Below are positions 1-6,212 of a stretch of 8,205 nucleotides of DNA, one piece after another. The position numbers were made by a program, and so were the translations under genes. Where the stretch lies: contig DAIDAH010000121.1 of NCBI GenBank assembly GCA_027310735.1, positions 1 through 8,205 on the forward strand. Reading direction: 5' to 3'. The notes beneath the pieces are model-generated. The model was not told the DNA's origin, searched no databases, and worked only from the letters and a program-made list of their open reading frames with translations. The DNA comes from Methylotenera sp. (GTDB lineage Bacteria; Pseudomonadota; Gammaproteobacteria; Burkholderiales; Methylophilaceae). How positions within the stretch are numbered: position 1 is the stretch's first letter; each line of letters starts with the position of its first letter.

Positions 1-432
1 GTAGTCTTTGGCTTGATTGGTTTGAATAGCTTGGATGCTATTGTGCAAGGCGATTCTGCTTATATACTGGAAGTTAACCCAAGATTGAGTGCTACTGTAG
101 ATTTATATGCCATAGACTCGCATGAAGGTACGCATGGAAATCTGCTGAATTGGCATGTTAATGCTTGTTTAGAAGATGCCGATTTTAAGTATGAAAATAG
201 GCTGGTTAAGCGATCAAAAGCGCATGCCATTGTCTACGCACCATTTGATTTGCAGATAGCTGATGATTTTCATTGGCCTGAGTGGGTTGTTGATAATCCT
301 TGCAATACCATGCAAGTCTTGGCAGGTGAGCCAGTTTGTACTGTCATTGCTATTGCCGATAGTGCAGATGAAGCCAAGCAATTGGCACATATTCGAGTTA
401 AAATGCTGCAACTTGAAATTACAACTAATTAG
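1..432 (+). CDS. ATP-grasp protein, OrfY type, 3' part only
   Basis: This reading frame is open from base 1, so the N-terminal part of the protein lies outside the window; 143 residues and the TAG stop are visible. What remains looks like the C-terminal half of an ATP-grasp ligase. A GLNSLD stretch is followed by EVNPR, whose Glu and Asn are the usual Mg-ATP ligands of the fold, and then SATVDLY. This pattern resembles the predicted ATP-dependent carboligases of the PylC/COG2232 type, which include OrfY of the H4MPT gene set in methylotrophs. The substrate is unknown; families of this fold join a carboxylate to an amine through an acyl phosphate. The stop lies 16 bases before the mch GTG, which suggests co-transcription. 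The OrfY assignment rests on the motif and on position next to mch. The ATP-grasp call itself is firmer. Confidence 0.75.
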   Translation, partial: VVFGLIGLNSLDAIVQGDSAYILEVNPRLSATVDLYAIDSHEGTHGNLLNWHVNACLEDADFKYENRLVKRSKAHAIVYAPFDLQIADDFHWPEWVVDNPCNTMQVLAGEPVCTVIAIADSADEAKQLAHIRVKMLQLEITTN

Positions 433-448
433 TGAAAAAGGTAAAGAC

Positions 449-1432
449 GTGCAAAATACGAATGAATCATTATCAGCTCAGCCTAAACTTAGTGTGAACC
501 AACTGAGTGCGCCTATTGTTAAAAAGCTGATAGAACAGGCCGATACGCTACAAATTGGCGTTTCGACACATGAAACTGGTTGCACCATTATTGATGCAGG
601 TATTAAGTCTGCGGGTTGCGCTGAAGCTGGTCGATTGATCGCAGAAATTTGCATGGGTGGCTTAGGTGACGTGAGTTTGCAGGCCGATGATCGTTTTGCA
701 AACTGGAAGGATGCAATTGCTGTGTCATCATCACAACCTGTGTTAGCTTGTTTGGCGAGTCAGTACGCCGGTTGGGCACTGAGTCACGAAAAATTCTTTG
801 CATTAGGTTCAGGTCCAGCGCGTGCCTTGGCGCAGCGTGAAGACTTGTTCAAAGAACTTGAGTATAAAGATGTGGCAAGCAGCACTTGCATCGTGCTGGA
901 AACAGATAAGATTCCACCCGTTGAAGTGATTGAAAAGGTTGTGCGCGACACTAAAGTTGCAGTAGAACAATTGACCATTATTTTGACACCAACATCTAGT
1001 ATTGCTGGTGTAGTTCAAATTGTAGGTCGTGTGCTAGAAGTGGCTCTACATAAGGCTCACGCATTGCATTTCCCATTGGAAAATATTGTAAGTGGTACTG
1101 GTTTAGCGGTGATTCCGCCAGTTGCTAAAGACTTCATGACTGGTATGGGCCGTACTAATGATGCGATTTTGTTTGGCGGTTTCGTTAATTTGAATGTGAC
1201 CGGTGATGATGTTGCAGCAGCAGAATTGGCGTTAAATCTGCCAAGTAGTGCATCAAAAGACTACGGTAGACCGTTTGCGGAAGTGTTTAAATCTTACAAC
1301 ATGGATTTCTATAAAATTGACCCGATGCTATTTAGCCCAGCTAAAGTAACGGTGACCAATGTGACTACAGGTAGTGTCTTTGAAGGCGGTCACTTGAATG
1401 CAGATTTGATCGCACTTTCATTTGCAGACTAA
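449..1432 (+). CDS. mch: methenyltetrahydromethanopterin cyclohydrolase
   Basis: Mch interconverts methenyl-H4MPT and formyl-H4MPT in the cytoplasm, a central step of H4MPT-linked formaldehyde oxidation. The 327-residue product has the normal family length. Recognisable blocks are the N-terminal STHETGCTIIDAG (about 39-51), EAGRLIAEICMGGLG (59-73), PVLACLASQYAGW (97-109), LGSGPARALA (119-128) and the C-terminal FEGGHLNADLIALSFAD. R194 and E197 in GRVLEVALHK have the Arg-x-x-Glu spacing of the catalytic pair reported for archaeal Mch. I chose the GTG at 449 because AAAGGTAAAG lies just upstream and translation from there gives the family length. The frame is open back to 263, but that stretch overlaps the preceding gene and encodes unrelated hydrophobic sequence. 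The enzyme is essentially diagnostic of the archaeal-type C1 pathway in bacteria. Confidence 0.96.
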   Translation: MQNTNESLSAQPKLSVNQLSAPIVKKLIEQADTLQIGVSTHETGCTIIDAGIKSAGCAEAGRLIAEICMGGLGDVSLQADDRFANWKDAIAVSSSQPVLACLASQYAGWALSHEKFFALGSGPARALAQREDLFKELEYKDVASSTCIVLETDKIPPVEVIEKVVRDTKVAVEQLTIILTPTSSIAGVVQIVGRVLEVALHKAHALHFPLENIVSGTGLAVIPPVAKDFMTGMGRTNDAILFGGFVNLNVTGDDVAAAELALNLPSSASKDYGRPFAEVFKSYNMDFYKIDPMLFSPAKVTVTNVTTGSVFEGGHLNADLIALSFAD

Positions 1433-1475
1433 CAGGCACTGACTAATTTACACTTTTAACTTATTAGTACTATCA

Positions 1476-1505
1476 GGTGAGAGTGATTATTGCATTGCTC
1501 TCACC
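1476..1505. other. hairpin between mch and the RimK-like gene
   Basis: A perfect 8-bp inverted repeat, GGTGAGAG at 1476-1483 and CTCTCACC at 1498-1505, encloses a 14-base loop. No T-run follows on either strand, so it is not a standard intrinsic terminator. It lies in the 115-base gap between mch and the next gene. It could stabilise the 3' end of the mch message, serve as a processing site, or attenuate transcription into the downstream gene. The structure is visible; the role is inference. Confidence 0.5.
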
Positions 1506-1547
1506 AAAATCAATTATCCTCCAACCGTAAATTAAGCTTTATTCCTC

Positions 1548-2426
1548 TTGAAAATCCCTATCTTTACTGATGATCCCGGCTGGCATGGTGCGCAGTTAAA
1601 ACAAGCTTTTATGCATAGAGGACATGATGCTATTTTTGTATCATTGCAGGATTGCGTCATTAACTTGACGGGTGAACAACCACAAATCCAAATTCCGGGT
1701 TTTGATGCTACGCCGCTAGCAGCCTTTGTGCGCGGTGTTTCAGGAGGCACCTTGCAGCAGGTGATTACGCGCTTAAATGTATTGCATATGCTGACGATGC
1801 AAGGCGTGATGGTTTATAACTCCGTAAAAGCGATAGAGCGCACTGTTGATAAGGCGATGACTAGTTTCTTGCTAAGTACTAATGACGTCTCAACGCCACC
1901 AACTTGGGTGTGTGAATCAAGATTACATGCCGAAGCTATTCTTCAGTCCGCAGCACAACACAATCAAACTTTAGTGATGAAGCCTTTGTTCGGTTCGCAG
2001 GGCTTGGGCGTGCGCAAGTTGCTGGCGAGTGAAGCGATGCCTGTGCCTATGCAGCAGTATGTCGATGGCGTCTATTACTTTCAACAATTGATTGAAACGA
2101 CAGATGCGCCGCATGATTACCGTGTATTTGTAATTACTGGAAAAATTGTAGCGGCTATGAAACGCATTGGCAGCACTTGGGTGAATAATGTCGCCGCTGG
2201 TGGCCGCTGTGAAGCTGTTTATCCTGATGAAGCAATGTCGCAATTAGCATTGCAGGCTGCGGCGGCAGTTGATATTGATTATTGTGGCGTGGATATTATT
2301 CAGTCGAATAGCGGTGAATATTGTGTGCTGGAAGTGAATAGCATTCCTGCTTGGAAAGGCTTGCAGAGCGTGACGGAGCAGAGTATTGCCCAATTGCTGG
2401 TTGATGATTTTTTAAGAAGGATTTAG
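1548..2426 (+). CDS. RimK-like ATP-grasp ligase, Orf17 type
   Basis: The 292-residue product resembles the RimK/glutathione synthase group (COG0189), whose members add amino acids, often glutamate, to a carboxylate. In the central ATP-grasp region, K145 in VMKPLFGSQGLG matches the nucleotide-binding Lys and glycine loop. DYRVFVITGKIVAAMKR follows at 190-206. D249, and E262 with N264 in LEVNS, fit the metal ligands. The N-terminus MKIPIFTDDPGWHG looks like the Orf17 proteins linked to mch in methylotrophs. The start is the TTG at 1548: an in-frame stop at 1533 leaves no good alternative. No Shine-Dalgarno sequence is visible, so expression may be low. Archaeal relatives include the cofactor glutamate ligases MptN and CofF, but the substrate here is not known. 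A role in glutamylating a C1 cofactor is inferred from family and neighbours. Confidence 0.82.
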   Translation: MKIPIFTDDPGWHGAQLKQAFMHRGHDAIFVSLQDCVINLTGEQPQIQIPGFDATPLAAFVRGVSGGTLQQVITRLNVLHMLTMQGVMVYNSVKAIERTVDKAMTSFLLSTNDVSTPPTWVCESRLHAEAILQSAAQHNQTLVMKPLFGSQGLGVRKLLASEAMPVPMQQYVDGVYYFQQLIETTDAPHDYRVFVITGKIVAAMKRIGSTWVNNVAAGGRCEAVYPDEAMSQLALQAAAAVDIDYCGVDIIQSNSGEYCVLEVNSIPAWKGLQSVTEQSIAQLLVDDFLRRI

Positions 2427-2458
2427 CTTTAGCTACTTTTTCTCAGGAAAGGCGTGTG

Positions 2459-3322
2459 ATGACTACATTAATATCTAAACTATTAACACCAGAACAGTTA
2501 GCGCAAGCTTATCAAAATGCTTGTATGGCTGAGTTGTTAGCCATAAAGCCCGGTAATGTACACATGTTTGCTGATGGACATGGGATGACAGTGCATGACT
2601 TTATTAAAAGTGCTGAAGTTTCAGCGGTTGCTATAGCACAGCCAAACTTGAGTGTCGGCCAGCGAATTCTGCATGCGGTAGAAGCTACGCAGCAGGCGGT
2701 TGGTATGAATACTAATTTGGGGTTGATTTTATTGTGCGCACCGCTCATTCATGCGGCTGCAGACGAGTCGAATGATGCTACACAAACATTACAGCAAAGT
2801 TTGGTTGAAGTATTAAGGCAACTCACTATTGCAGACGCGCAACTTGCTTCTCAGGCCATCGTGTTGGCTAACCCAGCAGGCTTGGGCGAAGTCGCTCAGA
2901 ACAGCGTATATGACAAGCCTCAGGTTACCTTACTAGAAATGATGTGTTCTGCACAACTTGCCGACCGAATTGCTTGGCAATACAGTAATGCATTCTCTGA
3001 TGTTTTTGATTTTGGTGTCACGCGTTATCTAGATGCCATGATTAAGTGGGAAAATGAGTCGTGGGCAACCGCAGCTTTATATCTTGGATTCTTATCGCGT
3101 CAATTGGATACACACATTGTTCGTAAGTATGGCAATGTAATAGCTGAAGAGGTGATGCTTGAAGCGCAGGATATTGAATCAGATTATTGGCAAAATGATA
3201 ATCCGAAATTAGTGCAAAGTAGGCTTCTGGCTTGGGATGTCTCACTTAAAGCTAGAAATATTAATCCAGGTACGAGTGCAGATTTGACTGTAGCGACAGT
3301 GCTAGCCGCGAGTTTAGGCTAG
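2459..3322 (+). CDS. CitG/MdcB-like (triphosphoribosyl-dephospho-CoA synthase family) protein, Orf19 type
   Basis: The 287-residue product carries signatures of the CitG/MdcB family (COG1767): KPGNVH at 30-35, NTNLG at 84-88, DTHIVRKYG around 217-225 and PGTSADL at 270-276. Characterised CitG and MdcB use ATP as a ribosyl donor, releasing adenine to make the prosthetic-group precursor of citrate or malonate lyase. No lyase genes are present, and the gene sits 32 bases after the RimK-like gene, so a lyase role is unlikely. It matches Orf19 of the methylotroph H4MPT cluster, of unproven function. I chose ATG 2459 over the adjacent in-frame GTG 2456 because AGGAAAGG at 2445-2452 is then 6 bases upstream. 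Ribosyl transfer in H4MPT synthesis would fit the family chemistry, but that is inference. Confidence 0.85.
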   Translation: MTTLISKLLTPEQLAQAYQNACMAELLAIKPGNVHMFADGHGMTVHDFIKSAEVSAVAIAQPNLSVGQRILHAVEATQQAVGMNTNLGLILLCAPLIHAAADESNDATQTLQQSLVEVLRQLTIADAQLASQAIVLANPAGLGEVAQNSVYDKPQVTLLEMMCSAQLADRIAWQYSNAFSDVFDFGVTRYLDAMIKWENESWATAALYLGFLSRQLDTHIVRKYGNVIAEEVMLEAQDIESDYWQNDNPKLVQSRLLAWDVSLKARNINPGTSADLTVATVLAASLG

Positions 3323-3464
3323 ACCATTTTAGTTAATCTAGGTTGATGGTTTTGATTCGTAATGTAGTGATATAGCAATAATGGTGTCGTTTGGTGCACG
3401 ACTCAATGCATTTATATTTAGCTCTGTATCCTGTGCCTCTCAGCGTTGTAAATAGGAATTAGTC
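3323..3464. other. upstream part of the cofactor-gene/tal intergenic region
   Basis: The gap between the CitG-like gene and tal is 288 bases. Its first half holds no convincing gene and no intrinsic terminator for the preceding operon. The only structure I see is a short inverted repeat, GTCGT 3386-3390 and ACGAC 3398-3402, with a 7-base loop. This could be a regulator site upstream of the tal promoter or a chance occurrence. Confidence 0.4.
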
Positions 3465-3493
3465 GCGACATCGTAATATTTTTCAGATATAAT
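3465..3493 (+). promoter_or_regulatory. sigma-70-type promoter for tal
   Basis: A consensus TATAAT at 3488-3493 lies exactly 17 bases after GCGACA at 3465-3470, which matches TTGACA at four of six positions. Transcription would start near 3500, giving a leader of about 110 bases before the tal ATG. This is the best promoter in the window and supports tal as the start of its own transcription unit. The call rests on motif match and spacing alone. Confidence 0.7.
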
Positions 3494-3610
3494 CTTCGGC
3501 TAGATTTCATATAAAACTTTCGTATTCAAATGTGTTTTTCTGGTTGCAATTAACTTCGAAATCCAATTTGAATGACTGAGACACATAAATAACTTTCAGG
3601 AGATAAGACA

Positions 3611-4561
3611 ATGGCAAGTTTGATAGAGCAATTAAAGACCATGACCACAATCGTGGCGGATACTGGTGACGTTGAAGCGATTAAAGCAGTTAAGCCTTAC
3701 GATGCTACAACTAATCCATCATTAGTATTAAAAGCAAGCCTATTGCCACAATATGCTCCATTAATTGAAGCTGCTATCGCTTATGCAAAAGCACAAGGCG
3801 GTTCTAAAGAACAGCAAATTGACAATGCAGCTGATAAATTGGCTGTGTCTATCGGTGCGGAAATCGTTAAAGAAGTTCCAGGCCGTATCTCAACTGAAGT
3901 GGATGCACGTCTTTCATTCAATGTTGATGCAATGGTGGCTAAAGGCCGTAAGCTTATTCAACTATACAAAGATGCAGGCGTAGATAAAAGCCGTGTGTTA
4001 ATTAAATTAGCAGCGACTTGGGAAGGCATCAAAGCGGGTGAAATTCTTGAAAAAGACGGTATTAACTGTAATCTGACTTTGATTTTCGGTTTTGGTCAAG
4101 CACGTGCATGTGCTGAGGCTGGTGTGTTCTTGATTTCTCCATTCGTAGGCCGTATCTTGGATTGGTACAAAGCTAAAACTGGTGAAACATATACGTCAGA
4201 AACAGATCCAGGTGTGCTTTCAGTACGTAAAATCTATGCTTTCTATAAAGAGCATGGTTTTAAAACAGTGGTAATGGGTGCTTCATTCCGTAACATCGGT
4301 GAAGTCACGGCACTTGCTGGTTGTGATCGCTTAACGATTGCTCCAAACTTGCTGCAAGAGTTGGAAGCTACACAAGGTGATTTACCACGTATGTTAGTTG
4401 ATGGTGGTGCTAAAACAGCTGCCCCAGCTAAAATGACTGAGAGTGAATTCCGTTTTGCGTTAAACGATGATCAAATGGCTACAGAAAAATTGTCTGAAGG
4501 TATTCGTGGTTTCGTTGTTGACCAAAACAAACTTGAAGCCGCCCTTAGCGCAAAACTATAA
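3611..4561 (+). CDS. tal: transaldolase, TalB type
   Basis: Transaldolase moves a dihydroxyacetone unit between sedoheptulose 7-phosphate/glyceraldehyde 3-phosphate and erythrose 4-phosphate/fructose 6-phosphate. In RuMP methylotrophs this helps regenerate ribulose 5-phosphate, the formaldehyde acceptor. The 316-residue length is that of E. coli TalB (about 317). The catalytic residues fall at the same numbers: D17 in VADTGD, E96 in GRISTEVDAR and the Schiff-base K132 in VLIKLAATWEG. DATTNPS (31-37), NCNLTLIFGFGQARACAEAG and ISPFVGRILDW are also typical. It starts at ATG 3611, after AGGAGA at 3598-3603. An upstream promoter and a downstream terminator make it an independent unit. Its sequence is plain TalB, not the short TalC form or a glucose-6-phosphate isomerase fusion. 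Genomic placement beside hps supports assimilation of formaldehyde as its main task. Confidence 0.97.
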   Translation: MASLIEQLKTMTTIVADTGDVEAIKAVKPYDATTNPSLVLKASLLPQYAPLIEAAIAYAKAQGGSKEQQIDNAADKLAVSIGAEIVKEVPGRISTEVDARLSFNVDAMVAKGRKLIQLYKDAGVDKSRVLIKLAATWEGIKAGEILEKDGINCNLTLIFGFGQARACAEAGVFLISPFVGRILDWYKAKTGETYTSETDPGVLSVRKIYAFYKEHGFKTVVMGASFRNIGEVTALAGCDRLTIAPNLLQELEATQGDLPRMLVDGGAKTAAPAKMTESEFRFALNDDQMATEKLSEGIRGFVVDQNKLEAALSAKL

Positions 4562-4569
4562 TAGCCCTG

Positions 4570-4603
4570 CGAATTTAATCGCGTTTTAATGCGATTAAAT
4601 TCG
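4570..4603. repeat. perfect 13-bp inverted repeat after tal
   Basis: CGAATTTAATCGC at 4570-4582 is exactly mirrored by GCGATTAAATTCG at 4591-4603 around an 8-base loop, eight bases after the tal stop. No T-run follows on either strand, so it differs from the classical terminator 34 bases further on. It may be an mRNA 3'-end stabiliser or processing structure, or a binding site for a dimeric regulator. Confidence 0.65.
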
Positions 4604-4636
4604 TAATCAAGTTGGATTAGAATTGACATAAACAAG

Positions 4637-4666
4637 CTGGACATTTACTATAAGTGTCCAGTTTTT
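4637..4666 (+). terminator. intrinsic terminator of tal
   Basis: An 11-bp stem with one G-T wobble is formed by CTGGACATTTA (4637-4647) and TAAGTGTCCAG (4651-4661) around a CTA loop. TTTTT follows at 4662-4666, and A-residues just upstream can pair with this tract. This should end the tal transcript before the hps leader, so hps is probably transcribed separately. Confidence 0.85.
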
Positions 4667-4801
4667 ATAGCACTAGATTATTGTATTAAATTTCGATAGC
4701 GGGTATTGAGCAGTTAGTTCTACTTAGTATGCGTGATGTGATTTTTTACGAAAATAGCAATAAAATCGTAGTACCCTAAAAATTATTTAACGGAGAACAC
4801 C
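4667..4801 (+). promoter_or_regulatory. hps leader and promoter region (elements not resolved)
   Basis: The 135 bases between the tal terminator and hps must hold the hps promoter. The best -10 candidate I see is TAAAAT at 4761-4766, with GTGATT at 4738-4743 as a poor -35 at 17-base spacing. TAGTAT at 4725-4730 lacks a well-spaced -35. Short arms TACGA/TCGTA flank the AT-rich stretch around 4747-4770. A strong GGAG at 4792-4795 sits 6 bases from the ATG. Weak core elements before a gene expected to be abundant suggest activator dependence, which is inference. Confidence 0.4.
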
Positions 4802-5434
4802 ATGGCATTAACCCAAATGGCTTTAGATTCATTAGATTTCGACGCAACTGTTGCTTTAGCAACTACTGTTGCTCCACACGTTGACATTCTTGAAATTGGT
4901 ACACCATGCATTAAGCACAACGGTATCAAATTGCTTGAAACATTACGTGCTAAATTCCCAAACAACAAAATCTTAGTAGATTTGAAAACAATGGACGCTG
5001 GTTTCTACGAAGCTGAGCCATTCTACAAAGCTGGTGCTGACATCTGTACAGTATTAGGTTGTGCAGACATGGGCACTATCAAAGGTGTAATTGATGTTGC
5101 TAACAAATACGGCAAAAAGGCTCAAATCGATTTGATCAACGTTGCTGACAAGGCTACTTTGACTAAAGCTGTTGTTGCTGCTGGTGCTCACATCATTGGT
5201 GTTCACACTGGTTTGGATCAACAAGCTGCTGGTCAAACACCATTTGCTGACTTAGCTATGGTTGCTGGTTTAGGCTTAGGCGTTGAAATCTCAGTTGCTG
5301 GTGGCGTTAAAGCTTCTACAGCTGCTCAAGTACGTGATGCTGGCGCAACTATCATTGTTGCTGGCGCTGCTATCTACGGTGCTGCTGATCCTGCTGCTTC
5401 TGCTGCTGAAATCACAGCTATCGCTCACGCTTAA
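4802..5434 (+). CDS. hps: 3-hexulose-6-phosphate synthase
   Basis: Hps condenses formaldehyde with D-ribulose 5-phosphate to D-arabino-3-hexulose 6-phosphate, the entry reaction of the RuMP cycle. The 210-residue protein is a full-length member of the OMP-decarboxylase-like TIM-barrel superfamily. The metal and catalytic motif DLKTMD spans 60-65 with K62 central. The second site, VHTGLDQQ, is at 134-141, and the phosphate-gripping VAGGVK is at 165-170. The N-terminus MALTQMALDSLDFD and the C-terminal IYGAADP region closely resemble the Hps of Methylomonas aminofaciens as I remember it. ATG 4802 follows GGAG at 4792-4795. Codon use is strikingly restricted, with GCT for most alanines and GTT and GGT common, which points to very high expression. 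A strong terminator follows the gene, separating it from phi. Confidence 0.98.
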   Translation: MALTQMALDSLDFDATVALATTVAPHVDILEIGTPCIKHNGIKLLETLRAKFPNNKILVDLKTMDAGFYEAEPFYKAGADICTVLGCADMGTIKGVIDVANKYGKKAQIDLINVADKATLTKAVVAAGAHIIGVHTGLDQQAAGQTPFADLAMVAGLGLGVEISVAGGVKASTAAQVRDAGATIIVAGAAIYGAADPAASAAEITAIAHA

Positions 5435-5493
5435 TTTAAGCGCTGGTTTTAATTAACCAAGCCCAATAAGTAATTATTGAGATGAGAAATAGA

Positions 5494-5527
5494 AATCCTG
5501 ACTCAGCAATGAGTCGGGATTTTTTTT
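5494..5527 (+). terminator. intrinsic terminator after hps
   Basis: AATCCTGACTCA (5494-5505) and TGAGTCGGGATT (5510-5521) form a 12-bp stem with one G-T wobble around a GCAA tetraloop, which is a stable GNRA type. An uninterrupted T-run continues to 5527. This is a textbook intrinsic terminator lying between hps and phi, so most hps transcripts should end here. Confidence 0.92.
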
Positions 5528-5540
5528 AATCATTAGCTCA

Positions 5541-5574
5541 GACTCAAAGCAAAAGTCCTAGACTTTGCTTGAGT
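5541..5574 (+). other. second hairpin in the phi leader
   Basis: ACTCAAAGCAAAAGTC (5542-5557) pairs with GACTTTGCTTGAGT (5561-5574) apart from two bulged A residues, leaving a three-base CTA loop. It begins 14 bases after the hps terminator T-run and ends 20 bases before the phi ribosome-binding site. It may shape a processed 5' end for phi mRNA or form part of an attenuation switch. No T-run follows, so it is not a terminator. Confidence 0.55.
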
Positions 5575-5605
5575 GGTCAGGTTGAATATTTATAAAGGAA
5601 ACATC

Positions 5606-6142
5606 ATGGATCATCAAAAATTAATTTTAGACAAATTGACTTCTATTTTGTCAGAAACAGATAATAGTAATGCTGCTAAGTTACTGAAATTGATCGACGA
5701 AGCTGGTCGTACATTTATCGGCGGTGCTGGTCGTTCTTTACTTGTGTCACGCTTCTTTGCAATGCGATTAGTACACTCTGGTTACAACGTTAGTATGGTT
5801 GGTGAAGTGGTAACTCCAGCAATTAAAGCGGGTGACTTGTTGATCTTGGTCTCAGGCTCTGGTGGTACAGAAACATTATTACCATTCGTTAAAAAAGCAA
5901 AATCAGTTGGTGCTAAATTAGCGGTAGTTTCAATGAAGAAATCTTCACCAATGGCTGATGTTGCTGACTTAACGATTCAAATCGGTAATGACAATAGCTT
6001 CCCATTGACGAAAGGTATGCCTATGGGTTCACAGTTTGAACTTTCTACTTTGATTTTCTTAGAAGCTGCAATTGCTGACTTGATCGAAGCTAAAGGTTTA
6101 ACTGAAGAAGGTATGCGCGCTATTCATGCAAATCTAGAGTAA
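5606..6142 (+). CDS. phi: 6-phospho-3-hexuloisomerase
   Basis: Phi isomerises D-arabino-3-hexulose 6-phosphate, the Hps product, to fructose 6-phosphate and so completes formaldehyde fixation. The 178-residue protein is a single SIS (sugar isomerase) domain of normal size. IGGAGRSLLVSRFFAMRLVH lies at 38-57, the sugar-phosphate loop SGSGGTET at 83-90, and the GMPMGSQFELS segment at 137-147. The ending GLTEEGMRAIHANLE is characteristic of methylotroph Phi. ATG 5606 is preferred because AAAGGAA at 5594-5600 sits 5 bases upstream. The frame is open back to a GTG at 5573, but that would add 11 unusual residues overlapping the leader hairpin. The separation from hps by a terminator suggests that phi is made in lower amount or from its own start. 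Confidence 0.97.
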   Translation: MDHQKLILDKLTSILSETDNSNAAKLLKLIDEAGRTFIGGAGRSLLVSRFFAMRLVHSGYNVSMVGEVVTPAIKAGDLLILVSGSGGTETLLPFVKKAKSVGAKLAVVSMKKSSPMADVADLTIQIGNDNSFPLTKGMPMGSQFELSTLIFLEAAIADLIEAKGLTEEGMRAIHANLE

Positions 6143-6165
6143 TTTCTCTTGATTTAAATTGTATT

Positions 6166-6206
6166 AAAAGCCGACAAGAATAGGTTTTGTATTATTGTCG
6201 GCTTTT
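6166..6206. terminator. bidirectional terminator between phi and the HisA-related gene
   Basis: AAAAGCCGACAA (6166-6177) and TTGTCGGCTTTT (6195-6206) are perfectly complementary over 12 bp with a 17-base loop. The stem has an A-run on one side and a T-run on the other, so it reads as stem plus T-tract on either strand. It lies between two convergent genes and can end both transcripts. The long loop is a little unusual for an intrinsic terminator. Confidence 0.85.
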
Positions 6207-6212
6207 ATATAT

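Noticed and set aside
263..448. Upstream extension of the mch frame encoding a hydrophobic stretch that looks like a membrane or signal segment
   Set aside because: It overlaps the preceding ATP-grasp gene in another frame. Mch is cytoplasmic with a family length near 320 residues, and the GTG at 449 has a proper ribosome-binding site.
1548..2426. RimK modifying ribosomal protein S6
   Set aside because: The resemblance is to the fold only; the position beside mch and the distinctive N-terminus fit the Orf17 type better.
2459..3322. Citrate or malonate lyase prosthetic-group synthesis by the CitG-like gene
   Set aside because: No lyase subunit or holo-protein transferase genes are nearby, and the neighbours are C1 cofactor genes.
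3323..3353. Possible terminator with ACCAT/ATGGT arms after the CitG-like gene
   Set aside because: The stem is only 5 bp with a long loop and the T-run is three bases.
5290..5430. GCT-rich stretch at the end of hps resembling a trinucleotide repeat
   Set aside because: It encodes conserved alanine-rich Hps sequence with one preferred alanine codon; the repeats are interrupted and follow codon bias.
5573..5605. GTG start for phi adding 11 residues
   Set aside because: The ATG at 5606 has AAAGGAA at good spacing and gives the usual Phi N-terminus; the extension overlaps the leader hairpin.
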